A DNA stretch of 64,000 nucleotides from PCPOR2b sp965220385 (GCA_965220385.1 OZ244825.1:5456001-5520000); one strand, 5' to 3'. Counted from the stretch's first letter, positions 7,653 to 17,416 are shown. Numbers and translations are program-made. The notes: generated by a model from the letters alone, not told the origin.

Positions 7653-8696
7653 CTAAGGCAGGCTGACCGGAACTTCACGCCCCAGTCGTGAGGATTGATA
7701 GATTCCGTCGAATATCACGTTGGTGTACAGGAAGGTATCCCCAGGAATTGGGGACAGTTGTCCATTCCGGATGGCTTGCACAAACTGTTTGATTTCATAG
7801 CCGATGTCTATACTGCCCTCTGGCAGCTGATCAGGCGTGACATCCTGTAAATCGCTATAGCCTCCATGCGACAGACGTAGTTTCGGCTCTGAACCAAAGG
7901 GAGAGATTTCAACAGATCCGCGGCTGCCAGCGATACGCATCTGCCACTGTTCTGGGAAGTTGATTGCCCAGCTATGGGCGAAGAACAAGGTTATTCCTCC
8001 CTCCAGTCTGACGTAGGCCGTTCCGAAATCCTCCACAGAAAAATCATCGATATCCCAAGTGCCGTCCGGGGAGTGACCAAAAATGTTAGCGTCGGTGCCT
8101 GAGATTGTAAGCGGTTTGGGGTGTCCCATCATGTGGAGTACAGCGTCAAGCGTATAGACACCATTGTCCATGAATCCTCCGCCACCAGCCATCTCTTTCT
8201 TGATGAAAGTCCCCCCAGGTATACCGCGGTGCTGCCAGCCGATGGCTTCCGCGTAATAGATCTGTCCCAGGTTTCCTGACTCAATAAACGCTTTTGCCGC
8301 TTGAATCTCAGGCATAAATCGCCATTTCATGCCCACCATTAGAATTTTTCCGCTAACCCTTTGAGCTTCCACCATGCGATGGGCTTCAGCGGTCGTCGCT
8401 GCCATCGGTTTTTCCACAATGACATGTTTCCCCGCCTGAAGTGCCGCAACGGTTGGTTCACAGTGCGCCTTGGTGTACGTGCAAACACTGACAGCATCCA
8501 CCTCCGTAAGCGCGAGCAATTCATGGTAGTCTCCAAATGCGTGTTCCGCACCCCACTCCTGCGCTGCCGCTTGCGCCCGTTCCTCAAGGATATCTGCAAC
8601 CCCGACAATCCGTGCTTCATCGGGAATCTGTAGGTATCCGCGCGCATGTGCACGAGAAATTCCACCTGCACCAATGATACCAATACCAATCGCCAT
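7653..8696 (-). CDS. Gfo/Idh/MocA family oxidoreductase
   Basis: 347 residues. Nucleotide loop GAGGIS near residues 9-14, EKP at 95-97, and the GGGGFMDNGVYTLDAVLH segment that corresponds to the substrate-side GxHxxD region of the family (here with Asn-Gly-Val-Tyr in place of the His, common in some dehydrogenase subgroups). Good ribosome binding site CGGAGAATACT. Seventeen bp downstream of tlyA on the same strand, so possibly read through from the housekeeping block, though functionally unrelated to it. Substrate unknown. Confidence 0.9.
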   Translation of the reverse strand: MAIGIGIIGAGGISRAHARGYLQIPDEARIVGVADILEERAQAAAQEWGAEHAFGDYHELLALTEVDAVSVCTYTKAHCEPTVAALQAGKHVIVEKPMAATTAEAHRMVEAQRVSGKILMVGMKWRFMPEIQAAKAFIESGNLGQIYYAEAIGWQHRGIPGGTFIKKEMAGGGGFMDNGVYTLDAVLHMMGHPKPLTISGTDANIFGHSPDGTWDIDDFSVEDFGTAYVRLEGGITLFFAHSWAINFPEQWQMRIAGSRGSVEISPFGSEPKLRLSHGGYSDLQDVTPDQLPEGSIDIGYEIKQFVQAIRNGQLSPIPGDTFLYTNVIFDGIYQSSRLGREVPVSLP

Positions 8697-8713
8697 AGTA
8701 TTCTCCGATCAAG

Positions 8714-9586
8714 TTATTGTAAAGCGGTGTTAGCTTCTTGCACCACCTGCATCGCGCACTTTTCCCAATCCACCGAAGTGCCTTCGATTCCTGCCTTGAA
8801 CCAAATCAGGTACTCGATGTTTCCCGCGGGGCCACGAATGGGAGAGTGGGAAATCCCCGCGACAGATAAGTCCAGTCCTTGGGTAAATCGGACAAGATCG
8901 CCGAGAACCCGAACGTGCACCCCCGCATCCCTGACTACACCGCCCTTGCCCACGTCCTCCCGTCCCGCTTCAAATTGCGGCTTGACCAACGCGAGTACGT
9001 CCCCCGTAGGATTAACAATTTGGATGATGATCGGTAGGACTTTTTGGAGAGAGATAAACGAGACATCAACGACACCGATTTCGACGGGCGACTCAAAGCG
9101 ATTCACGTCAATTGTGCGGATATTGGTGCCCTCAATGGCGCAGACGCGCGGGTCTTGACGGAGTTTCCATGCAAGCTGTCCGTGACCAACGTCGACCGCA
9201 TACACGAACTTCGCACCGTGTTGCAACAGGCAATCTGTGAACCCACCGGTCGATGCCCCGACATCGATTGCGATGCTGTCAAGCACATCAACTTGGAAAA
9301 CCTGCAACGCTTTCTCTAACTTCAATCCGCCCCGGCTGACATACCGTGGCGGATCTTTCACTACAATTTCTGCATCCGATGGAATCAGTTGCCCCGGTTT
9401 GACCCGTGTGCTCCCCGAAACGATCACTTCACCGGCGAGAATTAGCTGCTTTGCTCGTTCACGGCTTTCGATAAGCCCTCGCTGAACAACGAGCGTATCA
9501 AGGCGCTGCTTACTTTGACCGCGTGGTGCATGAAACGCGAAGGGGGAGATATTAGATGTCCCGTTGCCGCCCTTCCAGCCCGCCAT
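8714..9586 (-). CDS. tlyA: TlyA family rRNA 2'-O-methyltransferase
   Basis: 290 residues. An S4 RNA-binding domain (about 27-85, RLDTLVVQRGLIESRERAKQ) is followed by an FtsJ-type SAM methyltransferase domain with DVGASTGGFTDCLLQ near 108. This is the TlyA architecture; characterised members methylate 16S and 23S rRNA, which affects capreomycin sensitivity, and some were described as hemolysins. Start preceded by GGGAGGA with 8 bp spacing; the first 25 residues are longer than usual before the S4 domain. It follows dxs, the order also seen in the xseA-xseB-dxs-tlyA cluster of many bacteria. Confidence 0.9.
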   Translation of the reverse strand: MAGWKGGNGTSNISPFAFHAPRGQSKQRLDTLVVQRGLIESRERAKQLILAGEVIVSGSTRVKPGQLIPSDAEIVVKDPPRYVSRGGLKLEKALQVFQVDVLDSIAIDVGASTGGFTDCLLQHGAKFVYAVDVGHGQLAWKLRQDPRVCAIEGTNIRTIDVNRFESPVEIGVVDVSFISLQKVLPIIIQIVNPTGDVLALVKPQFEAGREDVGKGGVVRDAGVHVRVLGDLVRFTQGLDLSVAGISHSPIRGPAGNIEYLIWFKAGIEGTSVDWEKCAMQVVQEANTALQ

Positions 9587-9646
9587 TCAATCTGTCCTCC
9601 CAATTTCTACGCTCGTCTCCAAGTCCACGCCACGCCGTTCTTCCGT

Positions 9647-11515
9647 CTATCCGCTGTCCTGTTCCTTTGCAAGCTGTAGCCCTTCGCGGACAATCGCCTC
9701 TGTATCTAAGCCGCACAGTTCATATAAGGTTTGGATATCCCCATGTTCAATAAATTTATCAGGAATACCAAGGCGTTTGACCTGCACACCTGTCAATTCA
9801 CTATCTGTAAGCATCTCCAAGACCCCACTACCAAATCCCCCCATCAGTACGCCATCCTCAACCGTAATCACTTTTCCAATCCGCGAAGCGAGTGGAACGA
9901 TGAGTTCCTCATCAAGCGGCTTGACGAACCGCGCATTTATGACCGTTGCCGATATCTCTGAGTCCGCCAATATCTCCGCTGCATCGAGCGCCGGTTGAAC
10001 GCGATTTCCAATCGCTATGATCAACAAGTCGTCCCCATTGCGTAAGATCTCACCTTTCCCAACTGATAGGGATTGGGGTTGGCTTGCCATAGGAACACCC
10101 AGACCGGTGCCACGGGGATAACGGAGGGCTACTGGCCCCTCTTCGTACTCAACGGCGGTCTTCACCATGTGCTGGAGCTCGTCTTCATCTTTTGGTGCCA
10201 TTACCACCATGTTCGGTAGAGAGCGTAGATACGCAAAATCGAAGACACCGTGATGTGTAGGTCCATCCGCTCCGACAAGTCCAGCCCGGTCCAGCACAAA
10301 GATAACTGGCAGATTCTGGATGCAGACATCGTGAACCACCTGATCGTAACCGCGTTGCAGAAAGGTCGAATAGATTGCCGCGACCGGCTTGACGCCTTGG
10401 GTCGCTAATCCGGCTGCAAAGGTGACTGCACACTGCTCTGCCAAACCCACGTCGAAAAAGCGATCAGGAAATACCTCTTGGAATTTGTCTAATCCCGTGC
10501 CGTTCGGCATTGCGGCTGTTATAGCGGCAATTCGGGAGTCCTGTTCTGCCAGTTTAATCAATGTGTTGCTGAAAATGCTGGTATACGTCGGAAGCGGCGA
10601 CTTAGGGACAAGCGATTCTCCAGTCTCGAGGTCAAACTTGCCACTGACGCTGTAAAACGTCTCTGAGTCCGTTTCAGCCAAGGGATACCCTTTTCCCTTC
10701 TGGGTGACGACGTGAAGCAAAATCGGTTGATGTAGTGATTTCACCCCCTCAAGCACCGGCAACAGTGCGTCCAAGTCGTTGCCGTCAAGGGGACCGAAAT
10801 AGCGAAAACCGAACTCCTCAAACAGTGTGCCGGGTTTGAGGGCGGCTTCAATTCGTTTGGCTACAGGCTTCACCTCCGGCGCAATTCGCTTCACAACCTC
10901 TTTCGCGCTGGTCCGAAGGGCATTGTAGGTCGGATTGGTTAAAAGACGATTCAGGTATTTTGAGAACGCGCCAACTGTCTGAGAAATGGACATCTGATTA
11001 TCATTCAGAATGACAAGCATATCTTTCTTAAAGTCGCCGGCTGTGTTCAGTCCCTCAAACGCCATCCCGCCTGTCAAACCGCCATCGCCAATAACAGCAA
11101 CCACCTTGTAATCCTCGTTGTTCAGGTCTCGAGCGGTAGCAATTCCCAACGCTGCTGCAAGCGATGTGCTTGAATGCCCCGCACCAAATACATCGTACTT
11201 ACTTTCTGCTCGGCTGAGAAATCCACTGATACCGCCATACTGTCGAAGCGTTGGAAACGCATCACGGCGTCCGGTGAGGAGTTTATGTGGGTAAGCTTGA
11301 TGACCAATATCCCAGATAACTTGGTCGCGTGGGGTATCAAAAATGTAATGGAGGGCGATCGCTAATTCAACCGTTCCTAAATTGGGAGCAAAGTGTCCGG
11401 GGTGTTGCGATAGCACCGAAAGGAGATACCCACGCATTTCTTCAGCGAGTTGTTTCAGTTGGTTGGTATTTAGTGACTTGAGATCTATGGGTGTATCGAT
11501 TTTTTGTAAAAGCAT
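9647..11515 (-). CDS. dxs: 1-deoxy-D-xylulose-5-phosphate synthase
   Basis: 622 residues, full family length. Transketolase-type thiamin-diphosphate enzyme: GHQAYPHK at 71-78, ThDP/Mg motif GDGGLTGG at 143-150 with Asn at 171 and 173, and the central GLAEQCAVTFAAGLA region carrying the catalytic Glu. Makes DXP from pyruvate and glyceraldehyde 3-phosphate, the first step of the MEP isoprenoid pathway. Ribosome binding site AAGGAGCT. The gene lies between xseB and tlyA, as in many Firmicutes and others, but ispA, often found in this cluster, is absent here. Confidence 0.96.
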   Translation of the reverse strand: MLLQKIDTPIDLKSLNTNQLKQLAEEMRGYLLSVLSQHPGHFAPNLGTVELAIALHYIFDTPRDQVIWDIGHQAYPHKLLTGRRDAFPTLRQYGGISGFLSRAESKYDVFGAGHSSTSLAAALGIATARDLNNEDYKVVAVIGDGGLTGGMAFEGLNTAGDFKKDMLVILNDNQMSISQTVGAFSKYLNRLLTNPTYNALRTSAKEVVKRIAPEVKPVAKRIEAALKPGTLFEEFGFRYFGPLDGNDLDALLPVLEGVKSLHQPILLHVVTQKGKGYPLAETDSETFYSVSGKFDLETGESLVPKSPLPTYTSIFSNTLIKLAEQDSRIAAITAAMPNGTGLDKFQEVFPDRFFDVGLAEQCAVTFAAGLATQGVKPVAAIYSTFLQRGYDQVVHDVCIQNLPVIFVLDRAGLVGADGPTHHGVFDFAYLRSLPNMVVMAPKDEDELQHMVKTAVEYEEGPVALRYPRGTGLGVPMASQPQSLSVGKGEILRNGDDLLIIAIGNRVQPALDAAEILADSEISATVINARFVKPLDEELIVPLASRIGKVITVEDGVLMGGFGSGVLEMLTDSELTGVQVKRLGIPDKFIEHGDIQTLYELCGLDTEAIVREGLQLAKEQDSG

Positions 11516-11578
11516 TCCAAAGCTCCTTGTGACAATCTGCGAGTGGGGACAAGAACACTGCGTCCCCTACAGCGTACG

Positions 11579-11824
11579 TCAGATTTCCCCCTCATCTTCT
11601 GCTTCAAACGGTGCCATTTCAAACTCATTTTCGTCAACTTCAACCAGTTGTTGTACGCGCAATTCCGCCGCATCGAGTTTCTCTCGGCAGAGTCGCGTCA
11701 GACGAATACCTTCCTCAAAAGCTTGTAGCGACTCATCCAGACTCAAAGCATCGCCCTGCTCAAGCTGGGAAACCGTCTCTTCAAGTTTGATTAAGGCTTC
11801 CTCAAAACTCATCTCTTCAGACAT
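11579..11824 (-). CDS. xseB: Exodeoxyribonuclease VII small subunit
   Basis: 81 residues. SFEEALIKLEETVSQLEQGD and SLDESLQAFEEGIRLTRLC are the characteristic helices of XseB, which wrap around the XseA coiled-coil arms. The C-terminal 20 residues are strongly acidic. The ATG lies inside the end of xseA (8-bp overlap) with GGAGAGAT as ribosome binding site, indicating translational coupling. Confidence 0.93.
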   Translation of the reverse strand: MSEEMSFEEALIKLEETVSQLEQGDALSLDESLQAFEEGIRLTRLCREKLDAAELRVQQLVEVDENEFEMAPFEAEDEGEI

Positions 11825-13034
11825 CTATCTCTCCTTTTAGCACACGACACGCTAACCGACCTCGCGATAGTCGGACGTCAACCTCTTCGCCAGCGTGAAC
11901 CTGCGCGGCATCCGTCACTGTTTTTCCACTCGAATCTTTGCAAATGCTATACCCGCGCGCCAATGTCGCCAATGGACTTAGCGCATCTAACTGGGTAGCA
12001 GCAACCTGCCACGCTCGCCGTTTTCCCTTTAGCTGTTGTGCAGCCGCTCGTTCTCCACGGCTGTCAAGTTGGTCGATCACCTGCCGAAGGCGGTTAATGG
12101 CATCAATCCGATGTCTTGCTGGGATACGGCTCTGTATATTCTCCAGTTGTGTTTGAACAACATCAATTCGTCGGGAGATGTTTCGTACTAAATTGGAGCT
12201 AACAGCAGTAAGCTGCAGCCGAAGCTCTTCCTGATCTGGGACGATATTTTCAACCGCTGCAGATGGTGTCGGGGCGCGATGGTCTGCGACAAGGTCCGCA
12301 ATGGTAACATCGGTCTCGTGTCCCACAGCAGACACGATTGGAATGTGAGACTCGAAAATCGCACGGGCAACAACTTCTTCATTGAATGCCCAAAGATCTT
12401 CGATAGACCCTCCGCCTCGACCAACAATGAGAAGATCGATCCCCGGTTGACGGTTCATGCACCCAATAGCGTGGGCGATCTCTCCCGCTGCTTCATCTCC
12501 CTGCACAAGGGTCGGAAATAGCAGTACCTCCACAGCGGGATAACGTTTTTGCAACATACGGAGAATATCACGAATGGCTGCCCCTGTTGCAGAGGTGATA
12601 AGACCAATCTTCTGCGGAAATTCTGGCAACGGCTTTTTGTGAGCCTGATCGAACAATCCCTCTGCAGCAAGTTGTGCCTTGAGTCGCTCAAAAGCCAACT
12701 GCAATTCTCCTACGCCAGCGGGCACGACACGCTCACCAATAATCTGATACTGACTCCGTGCATCGTAGATACTAAGCCGTCCGTTCACAAGCACAGCATC
12801 GCCGTTTTGAAGCGGAAATCGCAAACGCGAGGCGGCAGGACGAAAGACCGCACATTGGATCTGACTACTGTTGTCCTTGAGCGTAAAATAGATATGTCCA
12901 GAAGATGGGCGTCCCAAGTTCGAAATCTCGCCCTCAAGCCATAAATCTTGTAGTATCGGCTCCGATTGTAAGATGCCTTGCAGCATCTGCGTAATCTCGT
13001 GGACTTTATAAATCTGACCCGTTGGAAACATCAT
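11817..13034 (-). CDS. xseA: Exodeoxyribonuclease VII large subunit
   Basis: About 405 residues. N-terminal OB-fold (IYKVHEITQMLQ to LSIYDARSQYQI), then the catalytic domain with GLITSATGAAIRDIL, VGRGGGSIEDLWAFN and VSAVGHETDVTIADLVADHR, which are the conserved ExoVII signatures, followed by the long helical arm region. Degrades single-stranded DNA in both directions together with XseB. The first ATG at 13034 is preferred over a TTG two codons upstream. Ribosome binding site is weak. Confidence 0.95.
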   Translation of the reverse strand: MMFPTGQIYKVHEITQMLQGILQSEPILQDLWLEGEISNLGRPSSGHIYFTLKDNSSQIQCAVFRPAASRLRFPLQNGDAVLVNGRLSIYDARSQYQIIGERVVPAGVGELQLAFERLKAQLAAEGLFDQAHKKPLPEFPQKIGLITSATGAAIRDILRMLQKRYPAVEVLLFPTLVQGDEAAGEIAHAIGCMNRQPGIDLLIVGRGGGSIEDLWAFNEEVVARAIFESHIPIVSAVGHETDVTIADLVADHRAPTPSAAVENIVPDQEELRLQLTAVSSNLVRNISRRIDVVQTQLENIQSRIPARHRIDAINRLRQVIDQLDSRGERAAAQQLKGKRRAWQVAATQLDALSPLATLARGYSICKDSSGKTVTDAAQVHAGEEVDVRLSRGRLACRVLKGEIDV

Positions 13035-13048
13035 GAGCAAGTCTCTAA

Positions 13049-13078
13049 CCTAAAGATATAATGCCTAAAGATATAATG
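13049..13078. repeat. Perfect 15-bp tandem duplication
   Basis: CCTAAAGATATAATG occurs twice head to tail between the ymdB-like gene and xseA. Each unit contains TATAAT-like and ATG triplets; probably a slippage event. Confidence 0.8.
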
Positions 13079-13084
13079 ACTGAA

Positions 13085-13888
13085 TTACTGTGGTTTCACC
13101 ACATCACTCATAGGGAGGCGAATGCGTTGAATAGAGAGTGCCTTGCCGGTCTCATCATCCAACTCTATCATAACCCCACAGAGAATGATATTGCCGCTTG
13201 CAACTTGATAGCGGCGAGGTAACATTGTCCGAAAACGCTCGATGACCTCCTCCTTTTTCATGCCAATTATCGAATCGTGGGGACCCGTCATACCGACATC
13301 TGTAATGTAAGCGGTACCTTGCGGGAGGATCTGTTCGTCGGCTGTCTGCACATGTGTATGGGTGCCCACAACAGCACTCACTTTTCCATCCGCATACCAA
13401 CCCATCGCAATCTTCTCCGCTGTCGCCTCCGCGTGGAAATCGAGAAGAATAAACCGCGTTTGTGTCTGGATCTGTGAGAAGATAGCATCGAACGTGTGAA
13501 ACGGGTTTTCGTAGCTGTCCATGTAAAGTTGGCCTGCAATATTTATCACACCGATCCGCGTTCCTGAAGCTGCTGTGGCGACAAGCCAGCCGCGTCCCGG
13601 CGTCCCTTTCGGAAAATTTGCCGGACGGACCAGGTTAGGTTCTGTATCAATGAACCTAAAGATGTCACGGTTATCCCAGACATGGTTTCCGGTCGTTATG
13701 ACATCAACCCCTACATCCAGGATTTCGTCGAGCACCGATTGAGTCAACCCCTTACCACCGGCGGCGTTTTCCCCGTTGACGATGATTGCATCGACCCCAT
13801 CTGCTTGTTCAATCAGGTATGGTAGGAGGTTCGCAAGACCTTTCCGACCGGGCGACCCAACGATGTCTCCAATAAATAAAATTTTCAA
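13085..13888 (-). CDS. ymdB: YmdB-type metallophosphoesterase
   Basis: 267 residues, the standard length for the TIGR00282/YmdB family. Metal ligands are visible: D8 in FIGDIVGSPG, NGENAAGG at 38-45, TGNHVWD at 66-72, LDFHAEATAEK, and GTHTHVQT. Bacillus YmdB is a cyclic-nucleotide phosphodiesterase needed for biofilm and nanotube formation and often sits near rny. Here the neighbours are pyrE upstream and xseA downstream, all on the same strand. Cytoplasmic; no signal peptide. Confidence 0.93.
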   Translation of the reverse strand: MKILFIGDIVGSPGRKGLANLLPYLIEQADGVDAIIVNGENAAGGKGLTQSVLDEILDVGVDVITTGNHVWDNRDIFRFIDTEPNLVRPANFPKGTPGRGWLVATAASGTRIGVINIAGQLYMDSYENPFHTFDAIFSQIQTQTRFILLDFHAEATAEKIAMGWYADGKVSAVVGTHTHVQTADEQILPQGTAYITDVGMTGPHDSIIGMKKEEVIERFRTMLPRRYQVASGNIILCGVMIELDDETGKALSIQRIRLPMSDVVKPQ

Positions 13889-13962
13889 TATTACCTCTCA
13901 ATCCAACCCCATAACTCCTAAATAACCAAGTTCTGACACTCGGGCGCACCTGCCAATCCAAC

Positions 13963-14493
13963 CTAGCCCTGTGCCAATCGCTCCAACTCCGTCAATGTAA
14001 AAACCGACCTAAGTGAACAGTTAATCTCCGCCAAATTCTCACGCCCCCCACTCTCTCGATCAATGACGCAAAAAGCGTGCTCAACCTTTAGCCCAAGCTC
14101 CCGCATCTGACAGACCGATGTTCGTATCTGTCCAGCGGTTGTGACCACATCCTCTATCACCAAAGCAGTTTCACCCGTTTGAAACCCACCCTCTACCAAA
14201 TTGCAGGTGCCGTAAGTTTTGGCTTCTTTGCGGACATATAGACACGGTTTTCCTGTTTTAAAAGACAATCCGGTTGCGAGTGGAACACCCCCTAACTCTA
14301 AACCCGCGAGCTTATCGAAAGAAGGGGGTAAGAGTTTTTGCAACTCATCCACAATTGCGTCTAACACGACAGGATCGCTTTCAAAGCGGTACTTATCCCA
14401 GTAGAATGAGCTGGTTTTCCCAGACCGCAGCTTGAATTCTCCGGTCAAATACGAAGCCGCTCTAATCCGTTGTGCAAGATCTCTTTTGTCCAT
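13963..14493 (-). CDS. pyrE: Orotate phosphoribosyltransferase
   Basis: 176 residues. FKLRSGKTSSFYWDKYRF is the orotate-site signature, and the PRPP-binding loop VIEDVVTTAGQ spans about 112-122. Converts orotate plus PRPP to OMP in pyrimidine synthesis. Shorter than E. coli PyrE (213) but like compact forms elsewhere. First gene of the minus-strand block that continues to tlyA. Confidence 0.92.
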   Translation of the reverse strand: MDKRDLAQRIRAASYLTGEFKLRSGKTSSFYWDKYRFESDPVVLDAIVDELQKLLPPSFDKLAGLELGGVPLATGLSFKTGKPCLYVRKEAKTYGTCNLVEGGFQTGETALVIEDVVTTAGQIRTSVCQMRELGLKVEHAFCVIDRESGGRENLAEINCSLRSVFTLTELERLAQG

Positions 14494-14752
14494 AAACTTC
14501 CTTTACTGGGTAAGGTCATTTAGTTTTACTGTAGGTGCTTGCATCCCGCCTGTCCCGATCATCGGGGATTTATCGGGGAGGGATCTCCGAATCCCGACAT
14601 CTCACTGTAGGCGTGATCTCCCTGTTGCACCTTTTCAAACAAAATGGGTAATAAGCCGAAAACTGAATAGCCCTACTTTGCTGGGTATGTTTCCAAGGAG
14701 GAGAGTAAGCGAGTAAATGGGCAGACCTGCAACCCATTTACCCATATCCGAT

Positions 14753-15652
14753 TTATCCACCCAACTCTGCCGCCACCGATTTCACATAAGCGACGCTTTT
14801 TCCATCACCGTGAAATTGATCGCCGAGACGCATACCTTCGATGGCGAGATAACCACTGTAGTCTGCATCCAACATCGCCGAGATTGCGAATCGGTAGTCG
14901 ATGTCTCCATCGGGAATCGGGGCTTGCAATAGGATCGATTTTTCCAGATCAGGTATATGAACCCGATACAGATTCTTGCAGTGCCAATAATTGCAATGAG
15001 GAGCGAGCGCAGCGATCGCATCTTCACAAGATTCCTCTGGGATGTCATAAGTCCAGTAAATGTTGCCAAGATCAGGGTTGATACCGACGTTCGGTTGATC
15101 AATAAGTTCCAGCAAGTGCAACGCGGTCCAACTGTTATCGACTATAGTGTTCTGATGGATTTCGATCGAGATTTCCAACCCGTGATCGGCGGCGACCTTC
15201 GCAGCCTCAGAGAGCCCACGTGCGGTGCGTTCATAATCTTCTTCTCTTGCCGTTCGGCTAGAACCTTGAGATATCCGCTCTCCTCGATACGTCCCGATTC
15301 CGCGTGGATCAGGAGCCGGGCTCCCGCCAATTGTCGAATTGACCACCCCGGCACCAATCTGTGCAGCAAACTGGATAATCTGCTCCCACTGCTTACCAGC
15401 TCCCAAAGTGTTACGCGGGGCGATAAAGCCGCCTCCGCCGCGTATAGCAACACATGGCATGCCAGCATCTTCAAGCTCTGCTCGGAGGGTGGCGACATCC
15501 GGCTGGTCCAGCACGCTGGGGCCCAGCTCAATGCCGTCAAAGCCGATCTCTTTCGCTTTTTTCAAAAACGCGCTACGATGCTCCTTCGATCCGATACCTC
15601 CGTCTTGATGCGGGTACAATACCCCTCGACGAAACGCATAAGCGACTTTCAT
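14753..15652 (-). CDS. Sugar phosphate isomerase/epimerase-like TIM-barrel protein
   Basis: About 299 residues from the ATG at 15652, which has AGGTGATTCC directly upstream; a longer frame to 15724 lacks such support. Features of the AP-endonuclease-2/xylose-isomerase-like barrel: IGFDGIELGPSV near the start, ISIEIHQNTIVDNSW and VGINPDLGNIYWTY with the metal-binding Glu/His/Asp, and GYLAIEGMRLGD at the end. Family members include tagatose/psicose epimerases and inosose dehydratase (IolE). Divergent from the M81 gene; the short shared region holds the promoter for that gene. Confidence 0.85.
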   Translation of the reverse strand: MKVAYAFRRGVLYPHQDGGIGSKEHRSAFLKKAKEIGFDGIELGPSVLDQPDVATLRAELEDAGMPCVAIRGGGGFIAPRNTLGAGKQWEQIIQFAAQIGAGVVNSTIGGSPAPDPRGIGTYRGERISQGSSRTAREEDYERTARGLSEAAKVAADHGLEISIEIHQNTIVDNSWTALHLLELIDQPNVGINPDLGNIYWTYDIPEESCEDAIAALAPHCNYWHCKNLYRVHIPDLEKSILLQAPIPDGDIDYRFAISAMLDADYSGYLAIEGMRLGDQFHGDGKSVAYVKSVAAELGG

Positions 15653-15708
15653 GGAATCACCTCGTGAGAAAATTTGCTCCGGAGCAAGCCGTCCTTCATT
15701 TTGCTCCT

Positions 15709-15737
15709 TTGCATCATTTATCAAAAACTGATATAAT
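15709..15737 (+). promoter_or_regulatory. Sigma70-type promoter for the M81 gene
   Basis: TTGCAT, 17 bp, TATAAT on the plus strand, about 95 bp upstream of the M81 start codon at 15832, and overlapping the 5' region of the divergent isomerase gene. Confidence 0.55.
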
Positions 15738-15831
15738 ATCTGATTGAACTAAACCGGCTGATGAACATACCAATAATAGCACAGATGGTGGGGAAATTCA
15801 ATCGCAATTTGTTGTAGAGAAGGAAACAATT

Positions 15832-17304
15832 ATGGCAACCATCGCAATCGGTGGTATCATGCACGAGTCCAACACCTTTAATAGTGTGCCAACAGACCGT
15901 GCAGCATTTGAGTCCGGGTATCTAACCTTCGGCAATGACATCCTCGGTATCTGGGGAGAAGCCCATCATGAGATTGGCGGTTTTATTGAAGGCGCATCGT
16001 TATACGACTGGAACCTGCATCCGACCTTGATGACTGCAGCAACACCTGCGGGCAGAGTAACGGATGAATTCTTTGAAGAAGTCGTTGCTGAACTCATCCA
16101 CCGTATTCAGTCAGTACCAAATCTCGATGGAGTATTACTCGCCCTGCACGGTGCAATGGTTGTTGAAAGCTACCCCGACGGCGATGGTGAAGTGCTCCGT
16201 CGGATGCGCCAGGCGTTGGGAACCGATTTTCCTATCGTCTCTACACTTGATCACCACACAAACGTCTCCGAGCAGATGGTCGCGGAATCAACCGCATTGG
16301 TCATCTATAAAACAAATCCACATATCGACCAGCGTCAGCGCGGACTCCAGGCTGCAGAGATCCTAATGCGCACGGTTCGTGGGGAAATTAAGCCGACCCA
16401 AGCCCTCGCCAAACCGCCGATGATTTTCAATATCTTGCATCAATACACCAGCGTTGAACCCATGCAACCAATCCTTCAGGAAGCAGCACAGTTAGAAACG
16501 AAATCCAACGTTCTTGCAGCGAACATTGCAGCAGGATACCCGTACGCCGATGTCCATGAAATGGGCCCCGCCGCCGTCGTTGTAACCGATGACGATCCAC
16601 AACTCGCTCAAGCAGAAGCCCAGCGGTTATCAAACAGGTTGTGGAATGTACACGATCAGTTGGGCATCAATCTTCCAGACGCAGCAGCGGCGGTCACACA
16701 GGCAATGCAAAGCGAGTCACACCCCGTAATACTCGTCGAAATGGGAGATAACATTGGGGGCGGCTCGCCGGGAGATAGCACGTTCATTTTGAGCGAACTA
16801 GTACGGCAGGAGGCGGATGGATTCGTCTGTGTCCTTTACGCACCCCAGGAGGTAGAAGCATGTATTCGGGCGGGTGTTCGCGGGGAGGTCGATCTAACTG
16901 TCGGCGGGAAATCGGACGACCTACACGGCTCACCGGTCCCAATCCGTGGGCGCGTTCGTCTCATCCACGATGGCTACTATGAGGAGACGGAACCCCGCCA
17001 CGGTGGTGGGCGATATCAAGACCAAGGGATCACAGCAGTTGTAGAAATTGAACGGAAAAGCCTGATTGTTCTTACAAGCAAACGTCAAGTGCCATTCAGC
17101 CTGCACCAACTCTTCAGTTTGGGAATTGATCCACGGGGGGTGAAGCACATCGTTGTTAAGGCTGCCATTGCCTATCGTGCCGCCTACGAACCTATCGCAG
17201 GAAAGATTATTGAGGTTGATACTCCCGGACTGACAGCGGTGAATCCACTGCATTTTACCTATCAGGATGTGCGAAGACCAATCTTTCCGTTGGATTCAGT
17301 TTAA
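15832..17304 (+). CDS. M81 family metallopeptidase, MlrC-like
   Basis: 490 residues. N-terminal DUF1485 domain begins IAIGGIMHESNTFN; likely zinc ligands fall in TLDHHTN (138-144) and YKTNPHID (159-166). The C-terminal MlrC domain has VEMGDNIGGGSPGDST. The type member MlrC of Sphingomonas degrades linearised microcystin, but family members are widespread in bacteria that never meet microcystin and likely act on other small amide compounds. Ribosome binding site AGAAGGAAAC. Monocistronic by layout. Confidence 0.9.
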   Translation: MATIAIGGIMHESNTFNSVPTDRAAFESGYLTFGNDILGIWGEAHHEIGGFIEGASLYDWNLHPTLMTAATPAGRVTDEFFEEVVAELIHRIQSVPNLDGVLLALHGAMVVESYPDGDGEVLRRMRQALGTDFPIVSTLDHHTNVSEQMVAESTALVIYKTNPHIDQRQRGLQAAEILMRTVRGEIKPTQALAKPPMIFNILHQYTSVEPMQPILQEAAQLETKSNVLAANIAAGYPYADVHEMGPAAVVVTDDDPQLAQAEAQRLSNRLWNVHDQLGINLPDAAAAVTQAMQSESHPVILVEMGDNIGGGSPGDSTFILSELVRQEADGFVCVLYAPQEVEACIRAGVRGEVDLTVGGKSDDLHGSPVPIRGRVRLIHDGYYEETEPRHGGGRYQDQGITAVVEIERKSLIVLTSKRQVPFSLHQLFSLGIDPRGVKHIVVKAAIAYRAAYEPIAGKIIEVDTPGLTAVNPLHFTYQDVRRPIFPLDSV

Positions 17305-17416
17305 CTTCCAATTTTAGTCCGTTAAATACAGATGGAAATTTATAGCTATTAAATGTTATAATGAGTAGAATTGAATGATATCTTGATTATAACATATACT
17401 AAGGAGGATAACTAAA

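Noticed and set aside
14957..15667. A 236-codon frame antisense to the sugar isomerase
   Set aside because: Shadow of the isomerase reading frame.
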